A stretch of DNA of 6,124 nucleotides, taken from the NCBI GenBank assembly GCA_051653405.1, contig JBOFWC010000118.1, forward strand, positions 1-6,124. Direction: 5' to 3'. Of this stretch, positions 1 through 6,072 are shown in pieces. A program made the translations under genes and the position numbers. A model generated the notes under the pieces. That model ran no database searches. It worked only from the letters and a program-made list of their open reading frames with translations, and was not told where the DNA came from. The DNA is from Proteocatella sp051653405 (GTDB lineage Bacteria > Bacillota > Clostridia > Peptostreptococcales > Filifactoraceae). Every line of letters starts with the position of its first letter. Position 1 is the first letter of the stretch.

Positions 1-448
1 AAAGTAGGTATTCATACAAATCGCCTTTTGTGTCCCCATCTGTCAAAGGCAATAGATCAATGTTAGTCACAATTTTTTCAAGCATTTGAGGTGTTGGTAT
101 CATAAAGATAGCGTCGTCCATATATCTTGTAAATGCTGAGTCTTTGTCACCATGCATAGTTTTGATAAATGGGAATACTTTTTTTGAAACTGTATCGTAC
201 ATCTCAGATGCACTTAGCTGTTTAAAGTTTTTCCATCTCAGATTCTCTTGTTCATCACTAAATGTTTTCTCCACTTCAATACCAAGAATTTCAGCATTTT
301 TTTCTAAATCCGTTTGTTTTTCATCCAATCCTTTTATGAATAAAAGGTAGGTAAATTGCTCAATAACAGACAGCGGATTAGTAATTCCACCTGTCCAGAA
401 TATCTCCCATATTTTATCTACCTTACTTCTCAATTCTCCTGTAATCAT
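1..448 (-). CDS. hsdM: Type I restriction-modification methyltransferase subunit HsdM, N-terminal part (runs off left edge)
   Basis: Reading the minus strand from the ATG at 448-446 gives 149 uninterrupted codons up to the window edge. The protein begins MITGELRSKVDKIWEIFW, continues with GGITNPLSVIEQFTYLLFIK (about residues 20-39), and reaches KGDLYEYLL at residues 141-149. These are hallmark stretches of the HsdM_N helical domain and the entry to the N6-adenine methylase domain of type I systems. In this family HsdM uses S-adenosylmethionine to methylate adenine within a bipartite target chosen by HsdS, and it also forms part of the HsdR2M2S restriction complex. Full-length members are about 500 residues, so roughly 30% is visible and the catalytic NPPF/Y motif lies outside. 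hsdS and hsdR would be expected further left but cannot be seen. The start is well supported by a GGAGGA ribosome binding site eight bases upstream. No frameshift or stop is seen in the visible part. Confidence 0.93.
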   Translation of the reverse strand, partial: MITGELRSKVDKIWEIFWTGGITNPLSVIEQFTYLLFIKGLDEKQTDLEKNAEILGIEVEKTFSDEQENLRWKNFKQLSASEMYDTVSKKVFPFIKTMHGDKDSAFTRYMDDAIFMIPTPQMLEKIVTNIDLLPLTDGDTKGDLYEYLL

Positions 449-456
449 GTTTTAAA

Positions 457-462
457 TCCTCC
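457..462 (-). promoter_or_regulatory. Ribosome binding site of hsdM
   Basis: The plus-strand TCCTCC reads GGAGGA on the minus strand and ends eight bases before the ATG at 448. It fixes the hsdM start, because the family's conserved MITGEL N-terminus begins exactly there. Confidence 0.85.
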
Positions 463-502
463 GTTGATTCTCTATATATAAATTTAATAGTTAAGTAAAC
501 GT

Positions 503-532
503 ATTATAATCATTGATATTTCAGCACGTCAC
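503..532 (-). promoter_or_regulatory. Candidate hsdM promoter
   Basis: On the minus strand a perfect TATAAT (plus 503-508) is preceded, 18 bases upstream, by GTGACG (plus 527-532), which matches four of six positions of TTGACA. Transcription would start near 496 and give a leader of about 48 bases. The -10 is strong and the -35 is weak; AT-rich spacers produce TATAAT by chance, so this is a candidate only. Confidence 0.4.
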
Positions 533-624
533 TTTTATATTATATCAAATGTTATAGCGTCTTTATATGATAATTTCAAAATAATTCTAAATAAAAATCC
601 CCCTATTTTTATCTTCCAAATCAT

Positions 625-653
625 TTGACTTTATTAGTCTACAATATTATACT
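625..653 (+). promoter_or_regulatory. Near-consensus sigma-A-type promoter of the c-di-GMP gene
   Basis: TTGACT (625-630) is followed after exactly 17 bases by TATACT (648-653), each one base from consensus. The predicted start point is about 659-661, giving a leader of roughly 70 bases before the ATG at 730. This is the best promoter in the window and suggests substantial basal expression unless a repressor acts on the inverted repeat immediately downstream. Confidence 0.75.
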
Positions 654-654
654 A

Positions 655-690
655 ACCCCATAAGGTGTTTAATAAAAACTTTTATAGGGT
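655..690 (+). promoter_or_regulatory. Imperfect hairpin at the predicted 5' end of the c-di-GMP gene transcript
   Basis: Bases 655-658 pair with 687-690, 660-663 with 682-685, 664-665 with 680-681 (G-U pairs), and 667-670 with 676-679, around a five-base loop (671-675). One C-A mismatch (659/686) and one bulged T (666) interrupt it. That gives 12 Watson-Crick and two G-U pairs. It begins directly after the -10 box, at the predicted transcription start. There is no U tract after it, so it is not a terminator. It could be a 5'-end stabilising hairpin in the mRNA or an operator for a DNA-binding protein. It does not resemble a c-di-GMP riboswitch. Confidence 0.45.
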
Positions 691-716
691 AAAACATAGT
701 CAATTCAGTTTATACT

Positions 717-721
717 AGGAG
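717..721 (+). promoter_or_regulatory. Ribosome binding site of the c-di-GMP gene
   Basis: AGGAG lies eight bases before the ATG at 730 and selects that start. The short inverted repeat TAGG-aga-CCTA (716-726) overlaps it but is too short to be persuasive as a control element. Confidence 0.8.
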
Positions 722-729
722 ACCTAAAT

Positions 730-2844
730 ATGAAAGATAATAAAATTTATAAATTTTTTGCCTATATATCATTATTTTTAATAGCGTTGATTTTTTTTGC
801 ATACTCAGTTAATCAAAATTACAATTATTTGCTAAACAAACAAATTGATGAAGAAAAACTGTTTTTCTATGAAGAAAGCAATCAACTTGATTTGCATATA
901 AATGAAGCGATGATTTTCATACATAGTTTGAGAGGATTTGTTAATTCTCAACTTGATGACACTATTTCAAATGATGAATTTAATTTATTCGCTCAAGAGA
1001 CCCAATCATATGTTAGATATATTAAAAATTTTTCTGTTGCGCCAAACAATGTTCAAAAATTTGTTTATCCTTTAGCTGGTAACGAGGTAACTCTTGGACA
1101 CAACTTAGAAGAAGATCCACGAGAAAATGTTAGAAATGATGTAATGGCTGCAAAAAACACTGGAAATATCGTAATTAGTGGCCCATATCAATTACGTCAA
1201 GGTAATCTAGGTATGGTTGTTAGGAATCCAATATTTAAAGACAATAATTATTGGGGGCTTGTAAATGTTGTGGTTGATGTTGAGAGTATTATTCGAGACT
1301 CTAAAAATCTTTATAGAAATAAAAGAATAGATTATAAACTAAGCTCCAAAGGCACAGTTTTTTATCAAACCGCTGATATTGAAAAAACTAATATTGACTA
1401 TATAATAAATTTTGCAGATACGGAGTGGCTTGTACAAGGATATATCAGCAACACGTTAAATCAAGATAACTTAGATATTCTTTACAAAAATAGTATATTA
1501 TACTTACTTGTTATCGGTCTTTCGTCTTTACTTATATATCGAGTAATCGCAAATAATTTTTTATTATCTTACAGAGTTAAAGGTCTAATATATAATGACA
1601 CCTTGACAAATCTACCAAACAGAAGAGCCTTAGATCAGCGCATAAACAGTTTAATATCAGATGGTGTTCCATTTGGCATTGCCTTTATTGATTTAGATAA
1701 CTTTAAGGATATAAACGATAAACTTGGGCATTCAATAGGTGATGAAGTTTTAATCGAAGTAACAAGGCGTATACAGCAACCAAATCTTTACGAAGCCTTT
1801 AGATGGGGCGGTGATGAATTTATTCTACTGAAGAAAGGAACAGATAAATCTAAAATGGTAGAAATAACAGAAGCTGTAGCTTCTAAAATATTTTTACCTA
1901 TTCATTTAAGCGGTGATGTATACAATATTAACTGTTCTGCCGGCATAAGCTTTTACCCTGAAGATGGTCTTTCAAAAGATGAAATTATTAAATTAGCCGA
2001 TGCAACTATGTATATTTCTAAAAAGAATGGGAAAAATAGAGTGATGCTTTATACCGATGAAATTGGCCAACAATTAATAACCGACTACCACGTGGAACGA
2101 AAACTTGAAATGGCTATTAGAGATAAAGTATTAGAAGTATATTATCAACCTCAATTTGACTTCAAAGAAAATAAAGTTCTTAGTTTCGAAGCCCTCATAA
2201 GATGGAAGAATGAGTTTGGGGAGTTTATCCCACCAAGTTTATTTATTCCAATTGCAGAGCAGAGGAATCTAATTAATAAGCTTGATGAGTATGTCTTAGA
2301 AATTGTTGCAAATCAGCTAAAAACTTGGGAGAGTCAAGGCTTCACTATGAAAGTTGCTGTTAATATTTCAGCAAAACATTTTACAACCTCATTAGTACAG
2401 TATATGGATGACTTGTTAGAACGCTATGAATTGACCCCGCAAAGTATAGAGCTAGAAATCACTGAAACCGCAGCTATTAGTAATTTTGAATACACAAAAG
2501 AACTTATAGAAAAACTAAATGCAAGAGGAATAAATATTGCTTTAGATGATTTTGGTACCGGATTTAGTTCATTAAAATATTTATCTGAACTAAAGATAAC
2601 AAAGCTTAAAATTGACCGTTCTTTTGTAATGAAATTAGATGAAAACGGCAAGGAATGCGCTATTATTAAATCTATTGTTGATATGACATCTACATTTGGT
2701 ATTCTTACTATTGTAGAAGGTATAGAGACAGTTACCCAGTTAGAAATTTCAAAGGCTTTGGGGTGCAATGCTTATCAAGGATATTATCTATCAAAACCTC
2801 TACCGGCTGATCAGTTAGGTGAGTGGTTAGTACCTAAAAAATAA
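730..2844 (+). CDS. Membrane CHASE-GGDEF-EAL cyclic-di-GMP signalling protein
   Basis: This 704-residue inner-membrane protein is predicted to make and/or degrade cyclic di-GMP in response to an extracellular signal. A transmembrane helix (about 8-27) and a second (about 255-273) enclose an external CHASE-type sensor, with YPLAGNE near 113-119 and a WGLV block near 175-178. The GGDEF domain (about 287-445) shows TLTNLPNRR, the DxDNFKxIND block with metal-ligand D321, and an intact GGDEF at 360-364; the four residues at the usual inhibitory-site position (351-354, PNLY) are not RxxD. The EAL domain (about 455-700) keeps its expected catalytic residues: EAL 487-489, NIS 545-547, ELEITE 574-579, DDFGTG 606-611, KID 627-629, VEGIE 662-666 and QGY 683-685. 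Phosphodiesterase activity is therefore very likely; cyclase activity is possible, or the GGDEF domain may be a GTP-sensing regulator. It is monocistronic, with its own strong promoter and terminator. The CHASE ligand cannot be inferred. Confidence 0.95.
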   Translation: MKDNKIYKFFAYISLFLIALIFFAYSVNQNYNYLLNKQIDEEKLFFYEESNQLDLHINEAMIFIHSLRGFVNSQLDDTISNDEFNLFAQETQSYVRYIKNFSVAPNNVQKFVYPLAGNEVTLGHNLEEDPRENVRNDVMAAKNTGNIVISGPYQLRQGNLGMVVRNPIFKDNNYWGLVNVVVDVESIIRDSKNLYRNKRIDYKLSSKGTVFYQTADIEKTNIDYIINFADTEWLVQGYISNTLNQDNLDILYKNSILYLLVIGLSSLLIYRVIANNFLLSYRVKGLIYNDTLTNLPNRRALDQRINSLISDGVPFGIAFIDLDNFKDINDKLGHSIGDEVLIEVTRRIQQPNLYEAFRWGGDEFILLKKGTDKSKMVEITEAVASKIFLPIHLSGDVYNINCSAGISFYPEDGLSKDEIIKLADATMYISKKNGKNRVMLYTDEIGQQLITDYHVERKLEMAIRDKVLEVYYQPQFDFKENKVLSFEALIRWKNEFGEFIPPSLFIPIAEQRNLINKLDEYVLEIVANQLKTWESQGFTMKVAVNISAKHFTTSLVQYMDDLLERYELTPQSIELEITETAAISNFEYTKELIEKLNARGINIALDDFGTGFSSLKYLSELKITKLKIDRSFVMKLDENGKECAIIKSIVDMTSTFGILTIVEGIETVTQLEISKALGCNAYQGYYLSKPLPADQLGEWLVPKK

Positions 2845-2848
2845 ATAA

Positions 2849-2890
2849 GTAAAAGCAAAGGCCTTATTTTTTTAAGGCCTTTGCTTTTAC
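2849..2890. terminator. Bidirectional intrinsic terminator between convergent genes
   Basis: An 18-base arm (2849-2866) is perfectly complementary to 2873-2890 around a six-T loop, beginning five bases after the stop codon of the c-di-GMP gene. On the plus strand the core stem ends in TTTTAC GCTT, so the U-run lies partly inside the stem. On the minus strand the stem is followed by a clear U-rich tail (rc of 2831-2848, containing TTTATTTTTT). It can therefore end both the c-di-GMP transcript and the convergent yitT transcript, and the minus-strand form looks stronger. Confidence 0.9.
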
Positions 2891-2969
2891 GCTTACATTT
2901 AATCTGGTGCTTGACCATCATGATCTAACCATTGACACTCAAAAATTTATCCCAATGTAAATAATATCA

Positions 2970-3824
2970 TTATATCCCTTTTTTATTAAATCCCTTTCCG
3001 GTAACCTCTGCTACATCCGAAACCGTTATAAACGCTTTGGGGTCTATATCCAAAACTATTTGCTTTATCTTTGCCAGCTGATTTAAACTTATTATGCAGT
3101 ATACAATCTTTCTTTTGTCTCCCGTATACGCCCCTTCGCCTGACAAATACGTAACACCTCGACCTAATTCACCAATTATGCCCTTTCCGACTAATTCATG
3201 GTGTTTTGTAACGACCATAATAGATTTTCTTATATCAAATCCTTGCACAACTTTATCCATTGTCATTGAGCTTACAAACATCATAATTAAAGTATACATT
3301 GCTCTTGATACATCTTTGAAAATAAAAACTGAAGTTAGTACAATTAAAATATTTGTAGCTAATAATGTGGTTCCAATATTCATAGAATAATATTTTTTTA
3401 CAATTACAGAAATAATATCAGTGCCCCCTTGAGAACCTCTTGATCTAAATATTATACCTGCTCCTATCCCATTAAATATCCCCCCAAAAATACAATATAG
3501 AATTGTTTCATCTAACATAAGTGTGCCTCTAACTATAGTTAAAAGATCTAGGAAAATAGAAAAAGATGTCATACCAATTAAACTATATATTATAAATTCC
3601 CTATCTATATATTTATAACCTAAAAGAAATATCGGTATATTTATTATCATCACAAGTAGACCGGGTTTAATTCCAGTTATATAGTTAATTATTAATGAGA
3701 TACCGCTTACTCCGCCACTTAATAATTGATTAGGTATTACAAATAGATTAAATGATAACGCACATATAAAGCTTCCTATCAAAATCAATCCAATTGGTGC
3801 TATTTTATTTTTAAAATTACTCAT
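2970..3824 (-). CDS. yitT: YitT family membrane protein with C-terminal DUF2179 domain
   Basis: The 284-residue product has the usual length and plan of the YitT family: a hydrophobic N-terminal part with five to seven predicted membrane segments (about 9-30, 38-50, 54-70, 77-96, 107-126, 150-169 and 174-189) and a soluble C-terminal DUF2179 domain (about 217-272). Signature stretches are LLSGGVSGIS at 34-43, SRGSQGGTDI at 128-137 and LGRGVTYLSGEGAYTG at 220-235. The family is widespread in Firmicutes, usually as several paralogues, and its transport or signalling role is poorly defined, so no substrate is proposed. The start at 3824 is set by an AGGAGG site six bases upstream. The gene is transcribed away from the chromate-type operon and toward the shared terminator at 2849-2890. 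A promoter and direct repeats sit just upstream. Nothing in the reading frame looks damaged. Confidence 0.94.
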   Translation of the reverse strand: MSNFKNKIAPIGLILIGSFICALSFNLFVIPNQLLSGGVSGISLIINYITGIKPGLLVMIINIPIFLLGYKYIDREFIIYSLIGMTSFSIFLDLLTIVRGTLMLDETILYCIFGGIFNGIGAGIIFRSRGSQGGTDIISVIVKKYYSMNIGTTLLATNILIVLTSVFIFKDVSRAMYTLIMMFVSSMTMDKVVQGFDIRKSIMVVTKHHELVGKGIIGELGRGVTYLSGEGAYTGDKRKIVYCIISLNQLAKIKQIVLDIDPKAFITVSDVAEVTGKGFNKKGI

Positions 3825-3830
3825 TCGTAT

Positions 3831-3836
3831 CCTCCT
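3831..3836 (-). promoter_or_regulatory. Ribosome binding site of yitT
   Basis: Plus-strand CCTCCT reads AGGAGG on the minus strand and ends six bases before the ATG at 3824. It is a full-consensus site and settles the start. Confidence 0.9.
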
Positions 3837-3849
3837 ACATATTATCTAA

Positions 3850-3899
3850 ATGAAAATATCACTTAATTATATCAAACTTACTTGCCTATGAAAATATCA
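3850..3899. repeat. Pair of 12-base direct repeats ATGAAAATATCA flanking the yitT promoter
   Basis: ATGAAAATATCA occurs at 3850-3861 and again at 3888-3899, identical in all 12 bases and 38 bases apart start to start. The copies lie over the predicted transcription start and the -35 box of yitT. That placement would suit a repressor operator pair, but the binding protein is unknown. The existence of the repeat is certain; its function is inferred. Confidence 0.6.
3866..3894 (-). promoter_or_regulatory. Candidate yitT promoter
   Basis: On the minus strand TTTTCA (plus 3889-3894, four of six matches to TTGACA) is followed after 17 bases by a perfect TATAAT (plus 3866-3871). Transcription would start near 3859 and give a leader of about 35 bases that includes the AGGAGG site. 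One copy of the 12-base direct repeat overlaps the -35 box and the other covers the predicted start point. Confidence 0.55.
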
Positions 3900-3930
3900 T
3901 TGCCCTAAATAGCAGTATTTTAATTCAAAG

Positions 3931-3962
3931 TGATACTTTTTTATTATCAGTTTGATAGTATC
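3931..3962. promoter_or_regulatory. Cluster of inverted TGATA/TATCA half-sites upstream of the chromate-type operon
   Basis: TGATA (3931-3935) and TATCA (3945-3949) form an inverted pair with a nine-base gap. Next to it GATAGTATC (3954-3962) is an odd-length palindrome, and GATACT (3932-3937) is mirrored by AGTATC (3957-3962). The spacing and position, roughly 35 to 65 bases ahead of the best -10 candidate for the operon, resemble where LysR-type proteins bind. I infer that the LysR protein at 5197-6072 could bind here; nothing in the sequence proves it. Confidence 0.35.
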
Positions 3963-3969
3963 TATATAT

Positions 3970-3998
3970 TATACTAATCATATTATAAGTTATATAAT
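3970..3998 (+). promoter_or_regulatory. Candidate promoter of the chromate-type transporter operon
   Basis: A perfect TATAAT lies at 3993-3998, with only TATACT (3970-3975, three of six matches) at the 17-base -35 position. Transcription would begin near 4005, about 24 bases before the ATG. A good -10 with a poor -35 is typical of activator-dependent promoters, which would fit a LysR-type activator, but the run of A and T here makes chance matches common. Confidence 0.3.
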
Positions 3999-4016
3999 GA
4001 AGATACAATAAAAATT

Positions 4017-4022
4017 AAGGAG
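4017..4022 (+). promoter_or_regulatory. Ribosome binding site of the first transporter gene
   Basis: AAGGAG ends six bases before the ATG at 4029, supporting that start. Confidence 0.8.
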
Positions 4023-4028
4023 AAAAAA

Positions 4029-4610
4029 ATGGAAAAGAAAAAATTATCTCTACCTATATTATGGCAATTATTTAAATCAACATTCATGCTTAGTGCTTTT
4101 ACATTTGGAGGAGGCTTTGTAATCGTATCTTTGATGAAGAAAAAGTTTGTAGAAGAGTTAAACTGGCTGAAAGAGGATGAAATGCTTGACATAACAGCTA
4201 TTGCACAATCTTCACCTGGCCCAATCCCTATAAATGCATCTGTAATTTTAGGATATAGAATGCATGGCGTATTGGGTTCTTTAGTAGCTGTAATTGGAAC
4301 CTCAATTCCTCCGATGATAATAATATCTATTATATCAGTTTTTTATACTCAATTTAGAGAGAATGAAGTAATTGCAATAGCTTTACAAGTTATGAGAACT
4401 GGTGTTGCCGCGGTGATTTTTGATGTAGTAATAAATCTCACTCAAAATGTAGTAAAAACAAAAAAATTACTATATATCGGCCTAATGGTGGTATGTTTTA
4501 TTGCAACATATATATTTAATATAAGTGCAATGGTTGCCATACTTGCTTGCCTAAGCGTTGGTATTATTGATTTATCAGTTAACTCATACAGAAGGAGCGT
4601 GGCCGCATGA
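4029..4610 (+). CDS. Short-chain chromate transporter (ChrA/CHR family) subunit, first of pair
   Basis: This 193-residue membrane protein is a single CHR domain, half the size of the roughly 400-residue long-chain ChrA proteins. The conserved FTFGGGFV stretch at 24-31 lies in the first membrane segment. QSSPGPIPINAS at 60-71 carries the family PGP signature (63-65) and a conserved Asn (69). Hydrophobic segments follow at about 82-105, 118-134, 148-166 and 168-184. Short-chain members normally occur as adjacent, non-identical pairs that act together, as shown for the Bacillus subtilis ywrB/ywrA pair in chromate resistance. The immediate neighbour downstream is the partner, overlapping by four bases. 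Chromate efflux is the named family function, but the true substrate here may be another oxyanion. Charged residues MEKKK at the N-terminus suggest a cytoplasmic N-terminus by the positive-inside rule. Confidence 0.93.
   Translation: MEKKKLSLPILWQLFKSTFMLSAFTFGGGFVIVSLMKKKFVEELNWLKEDEMLDITAIAQSSPGPIPINASVILGYRMHGVLGSLVAVIGTSIPPMIIISIISVFYTQFRENEVIAIALQVMRTGVAAVIFDVVINLTQNVVKTKKLLYIGLMVVCFIATYIFNISAMVAILACLSVGIIDLSVNSYRRSVAA
4592..4597 (+). promoter_or_regulatory. Ribosome binding site of the second transporter gene, inside the first gene
   Basis: AAGGAG lies within the last codons of the upstream gene, nine bases before the ATG at 4607. With the ATGA stop/start overlap it indicates translational coupling, suited to making the two halves in similar amounts. 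Confidence 0.75.
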
Positions 4611-5167
4611 TTTTACAATTATTTTTAAGTTTCATAAAAGTAGGACTTTTTAGTGTAGGTGGTGGTTATGCTGCTATTCCTTTGATACAAGATCAGATTG
4701 TAAATACACATCAATTGATGACGATGGCAGAATTTACAGACTTAATAACTATTGCCGAAATGACTCCTGGTCCAATTTCAATTAATGCGGCAACATTTGT
4801 AGGAACAAGGCTTTCTGGAGTTTCTGGAGCTCTAATTTGTACTCTTGGGGTTGTTCTTCCAGCCTTTATATTATGTTTAACCTTAGCTTTCTTTTATTAT
4901 AAATACAGAAATTTTTCAGGAGTTCAAACCGTTTTATCTGCATTAAGACCTGCGGTTGTGGCTCTAATTGCAGGCGCTGGTATGTCTATTCTTATGTTAG
5001 GTCTCTTTGGATCACACGAAGGCAGTATTTTATTAAAAAATATTCATGTAATAGAACTAGGTTTATTCATTTCCTGCCTTTATATTCTGAGAAAATATAA
5101 AGCTAATGCAATATCGATTATCCTTGGCAGTGGGGTTGTCGGAACTATATTGTATATGTTAGTATAA
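4607..5167 (+). CDS. Short-chain chromate transporter (ChrA/CHR family) subunit, second of pair
   Basis: This 186-residue single CHR-domain protein is the partner of the preceding gene. Its start codon overlaps the previous stop in ATGA (4607-4610). It shows LFSVGGGYAAIPLI at 14-27 and EMTPGPISINAATFVG at 51-66, aligning with the GGG and PGP blocks of the first subunit, so the two genes are anciently duplicated halves. Unlike the first subunit it has no lysine-rich N-terminus: the hydrophobic segment starts at once (MILQLFLSFIK), which is compatible with the opposite membrane orientation reported for B. subtilis pair members. Further hydrophobic segments are near 76-100, 110-130, 145-160 and 166-186; the protein ends abruptly after the last one. 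Together the pair probably forms one inner-membrane anion transporter. Substrate assignment beyond the family is not possible. Confidence 0.93.
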   Translation: MILQLFLSFIKVGLFSVGGGYAAIPLIQDQIVNTHQLMTMAEFTDLITIAEMTPGPISINAATFVGTRLSGVSGALICTLGVVLPAFILCLTLAFFYYKYRNFSGVQTVLSALRPAVVALIAGAGMSILMLGLFGSHEGSILLKNIHVIELGLFISCLYILRKYKANAISIILGSGVVGTILYMLV

Positions 5168-5196
5168 ACATAAAAATATAATGAAAGGATGTAGGT

Positions 5197-6072
5197 ATGA
5201 CAATTAGACATCTTAAAATATTTATTTCTGTTGTTGATTATAAAACTATGAGAAAAGCATCTGAACATCTTTTTATATCCCAATCCTCAATTTCTCAGGC
5301 AATACAGGAATTAGAAAAGAAGTATAATATAAAATTATTTGAAAGGCTAAATCAAAAATTATATTTAACTGATGATGGAAAAAGTTTACTTCCTTATGCA
5401 AGACATGTCGTTGATTCTTTTGATTCGCTTGATTTAATAATGCAAAACAAAGGTCAGCAACCCAAGCTAAGAATCGGTGGCAGTGTTTCCGTTGGAACTT
5501 ATCTTTTAAATGATTTGGTTGATAAAATAGAAGAAAAAATTCCAAATTTGGATTCCTATATAATAATTAACAATACTACGACTATCGAAGATATGATATT
5601 AAATAGCCATCTTGATGTTGCTGTAGTTGAAGGCATAGTAGAAAGTGAGCAAATTATACAAATCCCAATTTTTGATGACGAATTAGTTGTTATCGTCGGA
5701 AAAGCTCATAAGTTATTTAACTGTGATATGGTAGAAATAAAAGACCTCGAAAAAGAAGTCTGGATTTCAAGGGAAGAAGGAAGTATTGCGAGAAACCAGT
5801 ATGAACAAATATTTGTTGATAATGGTTTTAAAATTCAGCGAAAATGGATTTGTTCAAATATTGATACCATAAAAAACCTCGTTATAAAAGGTAAAGGAAT
5901 CGCTGTTGTATCAAAATACATGGTTAGTAATGAAATAAAAAATATGGATTTAAAAACATTAAATGTACGCGATATTTCTGTTAAAAGAAAAATTCATTTA
6001 ATCTATCACAAAGACAAATATTTATCTCCTTCAATAAATACATTTATAGATATTTGTACCTCAAATAGCTAA
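5197..6072 (+). CDS. LysR-type transcriptional regulator, probable regulator of the transporter pair
   Basis: The 291-residue product has the standard LysR length and plan. The N-terminal winged helix-turn-helix (about 2-60) carries the typical AxxLFISQSSISQAIQELE pattern at 21-40, followed by LFER at 47-50 and LTDDG. A linker helix (about 60-86) leads to the two-lobed effector-binding domain (about 90-290), with LRIGGSVSVG at 91-100, DVAVVEG, and REEGSIARNQ at 192-201. The effector is unknown. The ATG at 5197 follows AAAGGAT (5184-5190) and lies 29 bases after the second transporter gene, on the same strand with no convincing promoter between them, so it is likely the third gene of one transcript. 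LysR regulators are more often divergent from their targets; here autoregulation with the transporter genes through sites in 3850-4000 is the simplest inference. No terminator follows within the window. Confidence 0.94.
   Translation: MTIRHLKIFISVVDYKTMRKASEHLFISQSSISQAIQELEKKYNIKLFERLNQKLYLTDDGKSLLPYARHVVDSFDSLDLIMQNKGQQPKLRIGGSVSVGTYLLNDLVDKIEEKIPNLDSYIIINNTTTIEDMILNSHLDVAVVEGIVESEQIIQIPIFDDELVVIVGKAHKLFNCDMVEIKDLEKEVWISREEGSIARNQYEQIFVDNGFKIQRKWICSNIDTIKNLVIKGKGIAVVSKYMVSNEIKNMDLKTLNVRDISVKRKIHLIYHKDKYLSPSINTFIDICTSNS

Noticed and set aside
144..350. Open frame on the plus strand opposite hsdM
   Set aside because: It is antisense to clearly conserved HsdM codons, lacks a good ribosome binding site and resembles no protein family.
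654..729. Possible c-di-GMP (GEMM) riboswitch in the leader of the c-di-GMP gene
   Set aside because: The leader is only about 70 bases and lacks the conserved GEMM core blocks; the single hairpin has the wrong shape.
2424..2768. 114-codon open frame on the minus strand inside the EAL region
   Set aside because: It lies antisense to the most conserved catalytic blocks of the EAL domain, with no ribosome binding site or family resemblance; an antisense shadow.
2893..2960. Inverted pair TTACATT / AATGTAA bounding the stretch downstream of yitT, considered as ends of a tiny mobile element
   Set aside because: Only seven bases match, there is no flanking target duplication, and the interval of under 70 bases has no element-like content.
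3094..3390. 98-codon open frame on the plus strand opposite yitT
   Set aside because: Antisense to conserved YitT and DUF2179 codons, with no ribosome binding site or recognisable domain.
5177..5182. Perfect TATAAT just upstream of lysR
   Set aside because: No acceptable -35 box at 16-18 bases, and a start about seven bases downstream would fall on the ribosome binding site. It is more likely chance in an AT-rich gap within an operon.
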